Of a stretch of DNA of 64,000 nucleotides, positions 47,778 through 55,553 are shown one piece after another. This stretch comes from Clostridia bacterium (lineage in GTDB: Bacteria; Bacillota; Clostridia; Oscillospirales; UBA644). Every line of letters starts with the position of its first letter. Position 1 is the first letter of the stretch. The notes below the pieces were generated by a model, which saw only the letters and a program-made list of their open reading frames with translations, searched no databases and was not told the DNA's origin. The stretch spans positions 62,001 through 126,000 of the forward strand of contig JAGASR010000028.1 of assembly GCA_017621705.1 (NCBI GenBank). Reading direction: 5' to 3'. A program made the translations under genes and the position numbers.

Positions 47778-49061
47778 ATGGTGAAATTAATGACAGTACC
47801 TTTTTATCCCGCAAACATTCTTCTGCCCAAGGAGAATTTTGAAAAATGGAGCGTTATCGCATGTGACCAGTATACTTCCGATTCCAAATACTGGAAAGAC
47901 GTTGAAGAAATTGTTGCGGATGCTCCGTCGGCGCTCAAGATAACCCTTCCCGAGATATATCTTGAAGAAGACGATGTCGAAGAACGTGTCGAAAAAATCA
48001 ATGAAACAATGGAAAAATACCTTGCTGACGGTATTTTTGAAGAACTGACAAATTCTTTTATCTATGTTGAAAGAACTCTGCGTTCAGATACCGTAAGAAA
48101 AGGCATCGTAGGCGTTGTCGACCTTGAGGCATACGATTTTCTTCCTGATTCCAAAGCACTTATAAGAGCAACGGAAAAAACCGTAACAGAAAGAATCCCG
48201 CCCAGAGTAAAGATCAGAAAAAATGCTTCACTAGAACTTCCGCACATTATGCTTCTTTTCGATGATCCCGGAGACAGTATTTTCTCCTCTCTTTCGAAAT
48301 TCAAGCCGACAATGAAAAAGGTCTACGATTTTGAACTGATGAAAAACAGCGGTTATATTTCAGGTTGGAAAGCCGAAGGTGCCGCTGCCGAAGATATCAA
48401 AAAAGAATTCGAAGAACTTTTCAAGAGAAGCGTCGAGCATGCGGAAGGCAAATCCCCTCTCCTTTTTGCAGTCGGAGACGGTAACCATTCGCTTGCGACC
48501 GCAAAAACCTGCTGGGAGATAATCAAACCGTTCCTTACAGAAGAAGAAAAGGCTTCTCACCCCGCACGTTTTGCACTTGCGGAAGCAGTAAACATCCACG
48601 ATGAATCTCTCGATTTCGAACCGATACACAGAGTTGTTTTCAATACAGATACCGAGCTTTTCAGAGATGAACTTTTAAAATATTTTTCCGGCCGTATCAG
48701 TGAAGATCAGGGCGACGTTAACGATTTCAACGATTTTGTTGTTGTATCTTCCGAATACGAACACGTTTACGAGCTCCTCGAAAAGAGAACGAATCTTACT
48801 ATCGGCGATGTTCAGGAATTTCTTGATTACTACATAAAAGAAATCGACACAGGTGCAAAGATCGACTACATCCACGGAGACGGCGTTGCTATCGATCTCG
48901 GCAGAAAAGAGAAAAACATTGCGATTCTCATGCCCTCCATTTCCAAAAGTGACCTGTTTGACATGGTCATGCTCGCGGGTGTCCTTCCGAGAAAGACATT
49001 CTCTATGGGTGAAGCGGATGACAAGAGATTTTATCTTGAAGCGAAAAAAATAACAAAATAA
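47778..49061 (+). CDS. DUF1015 family protein
   Basis: 427 residues. VPFYPANILLPKENFEKWSVIACDQYTSDSKYW at the start and ADAPSALKITLPEIYLEED follow the DUF1015 layout; LLFAVGDGNHSLATAKTCWE holds the family GDGNHS motif, a likely catalytic or ligand site, and DYIHGDGVAIDLG is near the end. The family is widespread and of unproven function; some place it with sugar or phosphoserine handling by gene context. No clear ribosome site is near the ATG; an AGGGAG lies 20 bases up, so the start is unsure. mscL follows 24 bases later. Confidence 0.85.
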   Translation: MVKLMTVPFYPANILLPKENFEKWSVIACDQYTSDSKYWKDVEEIVADAPSALKITLPEIYLEEDDVEERVEKINETMEKYLADGIFEELTNSFIYVERTLRSDTVRKGIVGVVDLEAYDFLPDSKALIRATEKTVTERIPPRVKIRKNASLELPHIMLLFDDPGDSIFSSLSKFKPTMKKVYDFELMKNSGYISGWKAEGAAAEDIKKEFEELFKRSVEHAEGKSPLLFAVGDGNHSLATAKTCWEIIKPFLTEEEKASHPARFALAEAVNIHDESLDFEPIHRVVFNTDTELFRDELLKYFSGRISEDQGDVNDFNDFVVVSSEYEHVYELLEKRTNLTIGDVQEFLDYYIKEIDTGAKIDYIHGDGVAIDLGRKEKNIAILMPSISKSDLFDMVMLAGVLPRKTFSMGEADDKRFYLEAKKITK

Positions 49062-49085
49062 TTTTCAGAAACGGAGAAACAAAAA

Positions 49086-49454
49086 ATGAAAAAATTTTTC
49101 GGTGAATTCAAAGAATTTATTGCCAAAGGAAACGTCATGGACCTTGCAATCGGTATGGTTGTCGGCAGCACGTTTACAAAGATCGTAAATAGCATGGTAA
49201 ACGACATCCTTATGCCTATCGTAAGCCTTCTTACCGGCAGAACGAACTTTGCCAATATGTTCATTCCTCTTGACGGTAACGAATATCTTACTATCGAAGA
49301 GGCTCAGGCAGCAGGTGCTACCGTTATCGCATACGGTAACCTTATTGAGCTCGTTATCAACTTCCTTCTCACTGCGCTTTTCCTTTTCTTTATTGTAAAA
49401 GCACTCAATAAACTTCGTTCCCTCAAGGAAAAAGACGAAGAAGAAGCAAAATAA
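49086..49454 (+). CDS. mscL: Large-conductance mechanosensitive channel MscL
   Basis: 122 residues with two helices. KKFFGEFKEFIAKGNVMDLAIGMVVGSTFTKIVNSMVNDILMP is a textbook MscL first half. The loop is EYLTIEEAQAAGA and the second helix NLIELVINFLLTALFLFFIVKAL ends in a Lys/Glu tail. Pentamers open to relieve osmotic shock. GGAG precedes the ATG. Confidence 0.97.
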   Translation: MKKFFGEFKEFIAKGNVMDLAIGMVVGSTFTKIVNSMVNDILMPIVSLLTGRTNFANMFIPLDGNEYLTIEEAQAAGATVIAYGNLIELVINFLLTALFLFFIVKALNKLRSLKEKDEEEAK

Positions 49455-49489
49455 AAAATCAAAAAAATAAAAGCCGGGAGTAAGTGATC

Positions 49490-50779
49490 ATGAAATACGA
49501 AGCTAACTGGGAATCCCTTGACAAGCGCCCCGTACCTTCATGGTTCGAAGATGCCAAATTCGGTATTTTCATTCATTGGGGCATTTATTCCGTACCCTCC
49601 TATACAGGCAAAGGCGAATATGCAGAATGGTATGCATGTCAGCTTGACAACCCTCAGCATCCCTCAAGAATATTCCATGATAAGACATACGGTCCTAACT
49701 TCAAATATTCCGATTTTGCCGGAATGTTTAAAGCGGAGCTTTTCAATGCGGACGAATGGGCACAACTGTTTGAAAAATCCGGCGCAAAATATATCAATTT
49801 CGTAACGAAACATCACGACGGTTTCTGTATGTACGATACAGACTATGCTTGGAACTGGAACAGTTACGACGTAGGTCCCCACAGAGACTTCTGCAAAGAG
49901 CTCAAAGAGGCTCTTGACAAAACAGATGTCAAATTCGGTATTTACCATTCCGTATATGAATGGACAAATCCCGTATATTTAAGAAATCCAGAAGAGTATG
50001 CAACCGAGCATCTTATTCCGATGCTTAAAGAACTTATCGAAAAATATAAGCCCTATACTCTTTTTACCGACGGTGAATGGGATCAGACGGCGGCAACGTG
50101 GCACAGTGCGGAATTTTTACAGTGGCTATATAATGAGTCTTCCGTAAAAGACTATATTGTACCCAACGACAGATGGGGTATCGGCACTCGCGGCCACCAC
50201 GGCGGAAACTTCACGACGGAATACGACAATATCGCGAAGAAAAAAGCCGAGTTTATGCAGGTCGATCCGAACAAACCGTTCGAAGAATGCCGCGGCATGG
50301 GCAGATCTTTCGGTCTTAACAGAATCGAAACCACCGATGATTATATGTCGGCAAAAGAGCTTATCGAATTTCTCGTTATGGTCGTAGGTCACGGAGGAAA
50401 CTTACTCCTTAATATCGGCCCTGCGGCAGACGGAACAATCCCCGTAATCCAGCAGGAAAGACTGCTTCAGATGGGCAAATGGCTTGAAACGAACGGAGAA
50501 GCTATCTACGGTTCAAGAGAATATTGCTCTACTCCCGAAGACGGACATTTCTACACCCAAAAGGGAGATGCCGTATACGGATTTACGACTTCGTTCCCGT
50601 TTGAGAGCGTTGTTTTTGAAAAGGTACCCTACTCTGCAGACCTTAAAGTCTCTTTGCTCGGTTCCGACGCAAAGATCGAGACTGCAAATGATAACGGCAA
50701 TCTCAAGCTTTTAATCCCCGCACTTAATCCCGATAAGGTAGACAGCGAGTATGTCTACACATTCAACATCGAAAGATAA
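49490..50779 (+). CDS. Glycoside hydrolase family 29 alpha-L-fucosidase
   Basis: Start at the ATG 49490, 9 bases behind GGGAG; a GTG at 49484 is too close. 429 residues. GH29 landmarks: WFEDAKFGIFIHWGIYSVPS, INFVTKHHDGFCMYDTDYAWNWNS and LFTDGEWDQ, where the Asp is the family nucleophile. GGNLLLNIGPAADGTI and a C-terminal beta-sandwich end it. No signal peptide, so it acts inside on imported fucosides. It is followed by a terminator. Confidence 0.95.
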   Translation: MKYEANWESLDKRPVPSWFEDAKFGIFIHWGIYSVPSYTGKGEYAEWYACQLDNPQHPSRIFHDKTYGPNFKYSDFAGMFKAELFNADEWAQLFEKSGAKYINFVTKHHDGFCMYDTDYAWNWNSYDVGPHRDFCKELKEALDKTDVKFGIYHSVYEWTNPVYLRNPEEYATEHLIPMLKELIEKYKPYTLFTDGEWDQTAATWHSAEFLQWLYNESSVKDYIVPNDRWGIGTRGHHGGNFTTEYDNIAKKKAEFMQVDPNKPFEECRGMGRSFGLNRIETTDDYMSAKELIEFLVMVVGHGGNLLLNIGPAADGTIPVIQQERLLQMGKWLETNGEAIYGSREYCSTPEDGHFYTQKGDAVYGFTTSFPFESVVFEKVPYSADLKVSLLGSDAKIETANDNGNLKLLIPALNPDKVDSEYVYTFNIER

Positions 50780-50785
50780 AAGATT

Positions 50786-50817
50786 GATCCTTCCGAATAA
50801 CTCGGAAGGATCTTTTT
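50786..50817 (+). terminator. Terminator after the GH29 gene
   Basis: GATCCTTCCGA / TCGGAAGGATC stem with an ATAAC loop, then TTTTT. Confidence 0.92.
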
Positions 50818-51603
50818 CTATTTTACGTTTTTTCTGTATTCACTCGGGGAAAGACCGACATTCTTTTTAAACTGACGGCTCATATGAAATTCATCGTAAA
50901 AACCTAGGTTTGATGCGATCTCATACATTTTCATCTCTGGGAAATTTTTCAGATAAAATTTAACGTGTTCGATCTTGGTATCGATCACATACTGGTGAAT
51001 GGAAACATGAAAAGCGTTTTTGAAAATAGTTTCGGCAGTTTTGACTCCGATATTGAATTTTTCGGCAATCTCGCTGTTTTTAAGAATTCTGCTTGAAGAT
51101 ATGATTGTCTGACGTATATTTTCTGCAATATTGTTCGGGCTGAAATCGTCGGAACAACTCTGAAGTTCACACAAAAGAGCATCAAAATACACGGATGCCA
51201 TAAGATTGTTTTTACAGGAATCGGCATAGAGAACTTTATCAAAGCAATTTTTAACATTCGGATTCGAAGAAGCATGAATACAGGTCGGCAATGAAATTTT
51301 TTGGTTTCCCGATAACGACTCATTATCGAAAGGCTCGCAGGAAGCATGGATATAAATTGTTCTTGTTCCGACCGAACAAGGCTCGATACCGTAATGGTAA
51401 CGGTCTGCGGAAAGGATGAGAACATCTCCTTTTTTTACATGATATTCTTCCCCATCCTGTCCGATTTTCCATTCACCGTCAAGCATATAAATAAAATCGT
51501 GCATTGACATTTTACGGTTCGGATGAAGCGTTGGAATAACATATTTATTGCGATTTACGTCTATAATGGTATGCTTTGTGGAAAGATCAAAAAAATTAAT
51601 CAT
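50818..51603 (-). CDS. AraC family transcriptional regulator
   Basis: 261 residues. An N-terminal cupin-type sensing part (FIYMLDGEWKIGQDGEEYHVKKGDVLILSADRYHYGIEP) and a C-terminal double helix-turn-helix: SEIAEKFNIGVKTAETIFKNAFHVSIHQYV, then KMYEIASNLGFYDEFHMSRQFKKNVGLSPSEYR. AGAGG precedes the ATG. It is divergent from a Gfo/Idh gene, and the two promoters touch back to back, so it most likely controls both by a sugar signal. It lies next to the fucosidase gene. Confidence 0.92.
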   Translation of the reverse strand: MINFFDLSTKHTIIDVNRNKYVIPTLHPNRKMSMHDFIYMLDGEWKIGQDGEEYHVKKGDVLILSADRYHYGIEPCSVGTRTIYIHASCEPFDNESLSGNQKISLPTCIHASSNPNVKNCFDKVLYADSCKNNLMASVYFDALLCELQSCSDDFSPNNIAENIRQTIISSSRILKNSEIAEKFNIGVKTAETIFKNAFHVSIHQYVIDTKIEHVKFYLKNFPEMKMYEIASNLGFYDEFHMSRQFKKNVGLSPSEYRKNVK

Positions 51604-51628
51604 AAAAGCCTCTTCTATGTTTTTACCA

Positions 51629-51657
51629 ATTATACATCAAATTTTCCGTTTTGTCAA
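51629..51657 (-). promoter_or_regulatory. Promoter of the AraC gene
   Basis: Minus-strand TTGACA (51657-51652), 17-base spacer, TATAAT (51634-51629). Confidence 0.88.
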
Positions 51658-51686
51658 TTCACATTTATACATTTAAAATATATAAT
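51658..51686 (+). promoter_or_regulatory. Promoter of the divergent Gfo/Idh gene
   Basis: TTCACA (51658-51663), 17-base spacer, TATAAT (51681-51686). Its -35 box starts the base after the AraC promoter's -35 box ends. Confidence 0.72.
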
Positions 51687-51721
51687 TTATTTAAAGAAAA
51701 AAACAAGGAGGTTATCTCTGT

Positions 51722-52849
51722 ATGAAAAAGTTAAATATTGCACTTGTCGGCCTTGGATTCGGCGGTTGCTTTGCGGGAATTTACAAAGATCATCCCAATG
51801 TAGGAACGATCGGTATCTGCGATACAAACGCAGAAGTTGCAAAGAACTGTGCTAAACACCACGGTATCGATAAGATATATGACAGTCTTGACGATATTCT
51901 TAACGATAAGGACGTTGACGCTGTTCATCTTGTAACTCCTATCCCCATGCACGCAGATCATACCGTTAAAGTTCTCGAAGCAGGAAAGCATTGTGCTTGT
52001 ACTGTTCCGATGGCAACCTCTCTCGAAGATATTCAGCGTATTACCGATGCTGTCCGCAAATCCGGCAAGAACTACATGATGATGGAAACCACGCTTTACA
52101 CCTATCAGTTTTTCTATGTCAAAAAGATGATCGAAAGCGGCGAACTCGGCAGAATCCAGTTCATGAGAGGTTCTCATTATCAGGATATGTCCAACTGGCC
52201 CTATTATTGGATGGGTCTTCCCCCGATGTGGTACGGAACACACGCTATCGGTCCGATGGTAGCCCTTTCAGGTTCAAGAATAAAGAGAGTAAACTGCTTT
52301 GGTTCCGGCACTATGGACGAAAAACTTCATGAACAGTACGGAAACCCGTTCCCGATTGAAACCGCTATTTTCGAATTCGAAAACGGATTGAAAGGCGAAG
52401 CAACAAGATCCCTTTTTGAAACAGCAAGAATGTATCAGGAAGGTCTCCATGTTTACGGAAGCAAGAAATCTTTCGAATGGGGCTTCACAGACGGAAGTCT
52501 GCCGTACATTACTGAATTAAGAGAACAGCAGGACAGAAGAGGCTTCGACACATTCTTTGAAGAAGTTAAGATGCCGAACTTCCATCAGACTCTTCCCGAA
52601 GAGATCAAGAAACACACCGTTGGCGGAAGATTTGACCCGCTCAACCCGCAGGAATCTCTTATGGAAGGCGCTGGCGGCGGTCATCACGGATCTCACCCCC
52701 ACCTCGTTCACGAATTTATCATGAGTATTCTCGAAGAAAGAAAACCGTGGATCGACGAAGTTCTCGGCGGCAATATCACCGCAGCAGGCGTATGCGCACA
52801 TATCTCTGCTATGAACAACGGCGAAGCTACTATCGTTCCCGAATTTTAA
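51722..52849 (+). CDS. Gfo/Idh/MocA family oxidoreductase
   Basis: 375 residues. N-terminal NAD fold: LNIALVGLGFGGCFAGIY, then HLVTPIPMHADHTVKVLEAGKHCACTVPMATS, where the usual EKP is replaced by TVPM, an uncommon form. GLPPMWYGTHAIGPMVAL carries the family His. The C-terminal part has GAGGGHHGSHPHLVHEFIMS. AGGAGG lies 11 bases before the ATG. The divergent AraC gene and nearby fucosidase hint at sugar or glycoside oxidation, perhaps of fucose or host glycans; that is inferred only. Confidence 0.88.
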   Translation: MKKLNIALVGLGFGGCFAGIYKDHPNVGTIGICDTNAEVAKNCAKHHGIDKIYDSLDDILNDKDVDAVHLVTPIPMHADHTVKVLEAGKHCACTVPMATSLEDIQRITDAVRKSGKNYMMMETTLYTYQFFYVKKMIESGELGRIQFMRGSHYQDMSNWPYYWMGLPPMWYGTHAIGPMVALSGSRIKRVNCFGSGTMDEKLHEQYGNPFPIETAIFEFENGLKGEATRSLFETARMYQEGLHVYGSKKSFEWGFTDGSLPYITELREQQDRRGFDTFFEEVKMPNFHQTLPEEIKKHTVGGRFDPLNPQESLMEGAGGGHHGSHPHLVHEFIMSILEERKPWIDEVLGGNITAAGVCAHISAMNNGEATIVPEF

Positions 52850-52866
52850 TTTTCAATTATAAGTTA

Positions 52867-52892
52867 AAAGTCACCGCAATAGCGGTGACTTT
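52867..52892 (+). terminator. Terminator after the Gfo/Idh gene (both ways)
   Basis: AAAGTCACCGC / GCGGTGACTTT stem with an AATA loop; T tracts follow on either strand, and the XRE gene ends at 52898. Confidence 0.85.
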
Positions 52893-52897
52893 TACTT

Positions 52898-53488
52898 TTA
52901 TTTTTTGCGTTTTGTTTTAACTATTCCGATAATAAGCAAAACTGAAGCGACCAGGAAAAGAACGGAAAGAAACAGTTCAAACCACGGAAAACCCGTTGTT
53001 GCGATAAGAATCGCAGTCGGGCCGTCGGCACCCCCTATTATACCAAGCGACGGAGTAATTTCATCTGAAGGTTCAGCAAAATAAACATTTGTTGACGAAA
53101 CATCGACCGTTACAGATGCGGCACATAGTACGATCACGCTTTGAATCAACAGAAAAAGAGTTATAACAAGCAATATGACGAGAGTGATCCTCGTTCGCTT
53201 TCTGTGCTTTTCATTATGATCTGCGAATTGAACGGTAAGAAGTTCCAGCTTTTGAGATAATTCCGTTAGTGAGATTTTTTCGGGTTCGGATTCTTCGGTT
53301 TCGCCTAAGAGAGAATTGACGGAGGTATTCAGAACCTCTGCAAGCCTGATAAGCATTTCAGCATCGGGTACGGAAAGACCTGTCTCCCATTTTGAGACGG
53401 TCTGGCGGACGACATTAAGTTTCGCTGCAAGATCTTCCTGAGAAAGACCGTTCTTTTTACGGTATGATTTGATATTTTCGTTTAACAT
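52898..53488 (-). CDS. XRE regulator with membrane tail and decarboxylase-like motif
   Basis: 196 residues. N-terminal helix-turn-helix (IKSYRKKNGLSQEDLAAKLNVVRQTVSKWE, SVPDAEMLIRLAEVL) and a linker with coiled coil, then two membrane helices (about 98-122 and 165-190). Between them lies SLGIIGGADGPTAILIATT, which copies the GIIGGADGPT signature of sodium-pumping decarboxylase beta subunits (OadB/GcdB), though the rest of that protein is missing. Similar XRE/GADGPT proteins are frequent in Clostridia. Its promoter carries a dyad around the -35 box. AAAGGAG precedes the ATG. Confidence 0.85.
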   Translation of the reverse strand: MLNENIKSYRKKNGLSQEDLAAKLNVVRQTVSKWETGLSVPDAEMLIRLAEVLNTSVNSLLGETEESEPEKISLTELSQKLELLTVQFADHNEKHRKRTRITLVILLVITLFLLIQSVIVLCAASVTVDVSSTNVYFAEPSDEITPSLGIIGGADGPTAILIATTGFPWFELFLSVLFLVASVLLIIGIVKTKRKK

Positions 53489-53517
53489 TTAAATACTCCT
53501 TTGGTTTTGATAGAAAA

Positions 53518-53553
53518 ATTATACATCAAAACCGCGTTGCAATCAAGCAACGC
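53518..53553 (-). promoter_or_regulatory. XRE promoter with dyad around its -35 box
   Basis: Minus-strand TTGATT (53546-53541), 17-base spacer, TATAAT (53523-53518). Arms GCGTTGC and GCAACGC flank the -35 box exactly, as for an autoregulatory operator. Confidence 0.8.
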
Positions 53554-53566
53554 AAGTTAACATTCG

Positions 53567-53595
53567 CAAAACAGCACCGATAAAATCGGTGCTGT
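53567..53595 (-). terminator. Terminator after the Na/Pi gene
   Basis: ACAGCACCGAT / ATCGGTGCTGT inverted arms with a three-base loop, followed on the minus strand by TTTT, 12 bases behind the stop. Confidence 0.85.
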
Positions 53596-53607
53596 AGGTT
53601 TTACGTA

Positions 53608-55362
53608 TTATTTAAGAGCAAAACGTTTGCTGAATTCATTGAATTTTGTTTCGAAATCAGCATTACCGTCGTGCTTGACCGCATCGAGATACTCGTGTGT
53701 ATCATAAGTACCATGATGAGATTCGATAATGGTAACTGCGATATTTGAACAATGATCGGAAACTCTGCCATAGCTTGTTACGAGATCGTTAAGAACAAAA
53801 CCGTGGTTTATGGTACATGTACCGTTCTGAAGACGGGTAATATGATTCCTTTTCATAACGAGCTTGAGTTCATCGATAACCTGTTCGAGAGGTTCAACAT
53901 AAGTTGCGAGATTGACATCGTTGTCTCTGAAAGAGCGAACAGTCAAATCGATTATTTCACGGATAGCATCGGTGATGTTAGTTACTTCACGGTATGCTTC
54001 ATCGGAAAATACGATCTTTTTATCGTGGATTTCTTTTGCGACATCAACGAGATTTACAGCATGGTCTGCGATACGTTCGAAGTCATCAATAGTATGAAGG
54101 ATCTTTGTTACATTTTTCGTATCGGTATCGGAAAGACCGATCTTCGAAAGCTTCATCATGTATGTACCGAGCTGGTCTTCATATTTATCGATATGCGTTT
54201 CCATTTCAAGGATCTCTGCAGCTTTTTTATCATCATATTTAAAGATGATATCGAGAGATTCAAGAAAAGCTTTTGTCGCGAGATTACACATATCGATCAC
54301 GGTATCAAGAGACTTTTCAACCGCAACGGAGGGGACGGCGAGAAGACGGTCGTCGAGAACAATAGACGGAACTTCCTTTTTATCTGTTTCAGGAATAATT
54401 TTGTTTGCAAGTTTTTCAAGCTGTTTCGAAAACGGAAGCAGAATAAATGTCGTTGTAACGTTAAAAATACTGTGAACGATAGCGATCATGAAAGGAGTGA
54501 TCTCCATATCAACGAATGCCCAGTTGAATATAAAATCAAGTAAATAAAAAGGAATAAGGAAGAGAAGCGTGCCGATGATATTGAACGAAAGATGAACAAT
54601 GGCAACTTTTTTAGCATTACGGCTGACACCGATACTGGAAATAAGGGCAGTAACGCAAGTACCGATATTCTGACCCATGATGATGGGAATAGCCATACCG
54701 TACGTTACGCCGCCTGCCATGGAGAACGCCTGAAGGATAGCAACAGAAGCGGCTGAGCTCTGAATAATACCCGTAAATGCTGCACCGACAAGAACTGCAA
54801 GTATAGGATTTGTAAACATCATAAGGATCTGCTTGAATTCATCCATTTCGGCAAGAGGCTTCATAGCATCCGACATCATAGTCATACCGAACATAAGAAT
54901 AGCAAAACCTAAAAGGACATGACCCGCGCTCTTGGTTTTCTCTTTCTTGCTTACCATTGTAAGAAGGATACCGATGAATGCAAAAAGCGGTGAGAAGTTT
55001 GCGGGTTTAAGAATATTGATCCACCAGATATCGCCGCCGTCAAGACCTGCAAGGCTGAGGATCCATGCGGTAAGAGTTGTTCCGATATTGGAACCCATCA
55101 AAACGCCGATCGTCTGACCGAATTCCAGAATACCTGAGTTAACAAGACCGACAAGCATGACCGTAACTGCGGAAGATGATTGAACCGCGATAGTAAGACC
55201 AGCGCCGAAGATCATTGCAAGAAAACGGTTTTTGGTTACCACTTTAAGATTTTTATTAAGCGCACCGTTGGATGATTTCTCAAGACCTTCGGACATAATA
55301 TTCATGCCGTACAAGAAAAGAGCAAGTCCCCCAAGAAGAGATATTATTGAAAAAATATCCAT
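53608..55362 (-). CDS. Na/Pi cotransporter family protein with PhoU domain
   Basis: 584 residues. About eight to ten helices hold two NptA-type repeats (GAGLTIAVQSSSAVTVMLVGLVNSG and FTGIIQSSAASVAILQAFSMAGG), each with the QSSSA or QSSAA motif. The C-terminal third (about 345-560) is a PhoU-like helical bundle. Such proteins are linked to phosphate export or import and to wall stress in some bacteria. AAGGAGA precedes the ATG. It is a lone transcript. The direction of transport cannot be judged. Confidence 0.93.
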   Translation of the reverse strand: MDIFSIISLLGGLALFLYGMNIMSEGLEKSSNGALNKNLKVVTKNRFLAMIFGAGLTIAVQSSSAVTVMLVGLVNSGILEFGQTIGVLMGSNIGTTLTAWILSLAGLDGGDIWWINILKPANFSPLFAFIGILLTMVSKKEKTKSAGHVLLGFAILMFGMTMMSDAMKPLAEMDEFKQILMMFTNPILAVLVGAAFTGIIQSSAASVAILQAFSMAGGVTYGMAIPIIMGQNIGTCVTALISSIGVSRNAKKVAIVHLSFNIIGTLLFLIPFYLLDFIFNWAFVDMEITPFMIAIVHSIFNVTTTFILLPFSKQLEKLANKIIPETDKKEVPSIVLDDRLLAVPSVAVEKSLDTVIDMCNLATKAFLESLDIIFKYDDKKAAEILEMETHIDKYEDQLGTYMMKLSKIGLSDTDTKNVTKILHTIDDFERIADHAVNLVDVAKEIHDKKIVFSDEAYREVTNITDAIREIIDLTVRSFRDNDVNLATYVEPLEQVIDELKLVMKRNHITRLQNGTCTINHGFVLNDLVTSYGRVSDHCSNIAVTIIESHHGTYDTHEYLDAVKHDGNADFETKFNEFSKRFALK

Positions 55363-55553
55363 AACTCTATCTCCTTTTTAATTACTGTTGAATTTGTATC
55401 TACGATTCTCTGTTTTTAATTATAACACAAAATAATACAAAAATCAACATTTTTCCAATATAAATATAAAAAAATATTTTTTGATTTTTAGTTTTCTTTA
55501 AGGTAAAAGGAGTATAATTTATATATAAAATAAAATGAGGAAAGTGCGAACAA

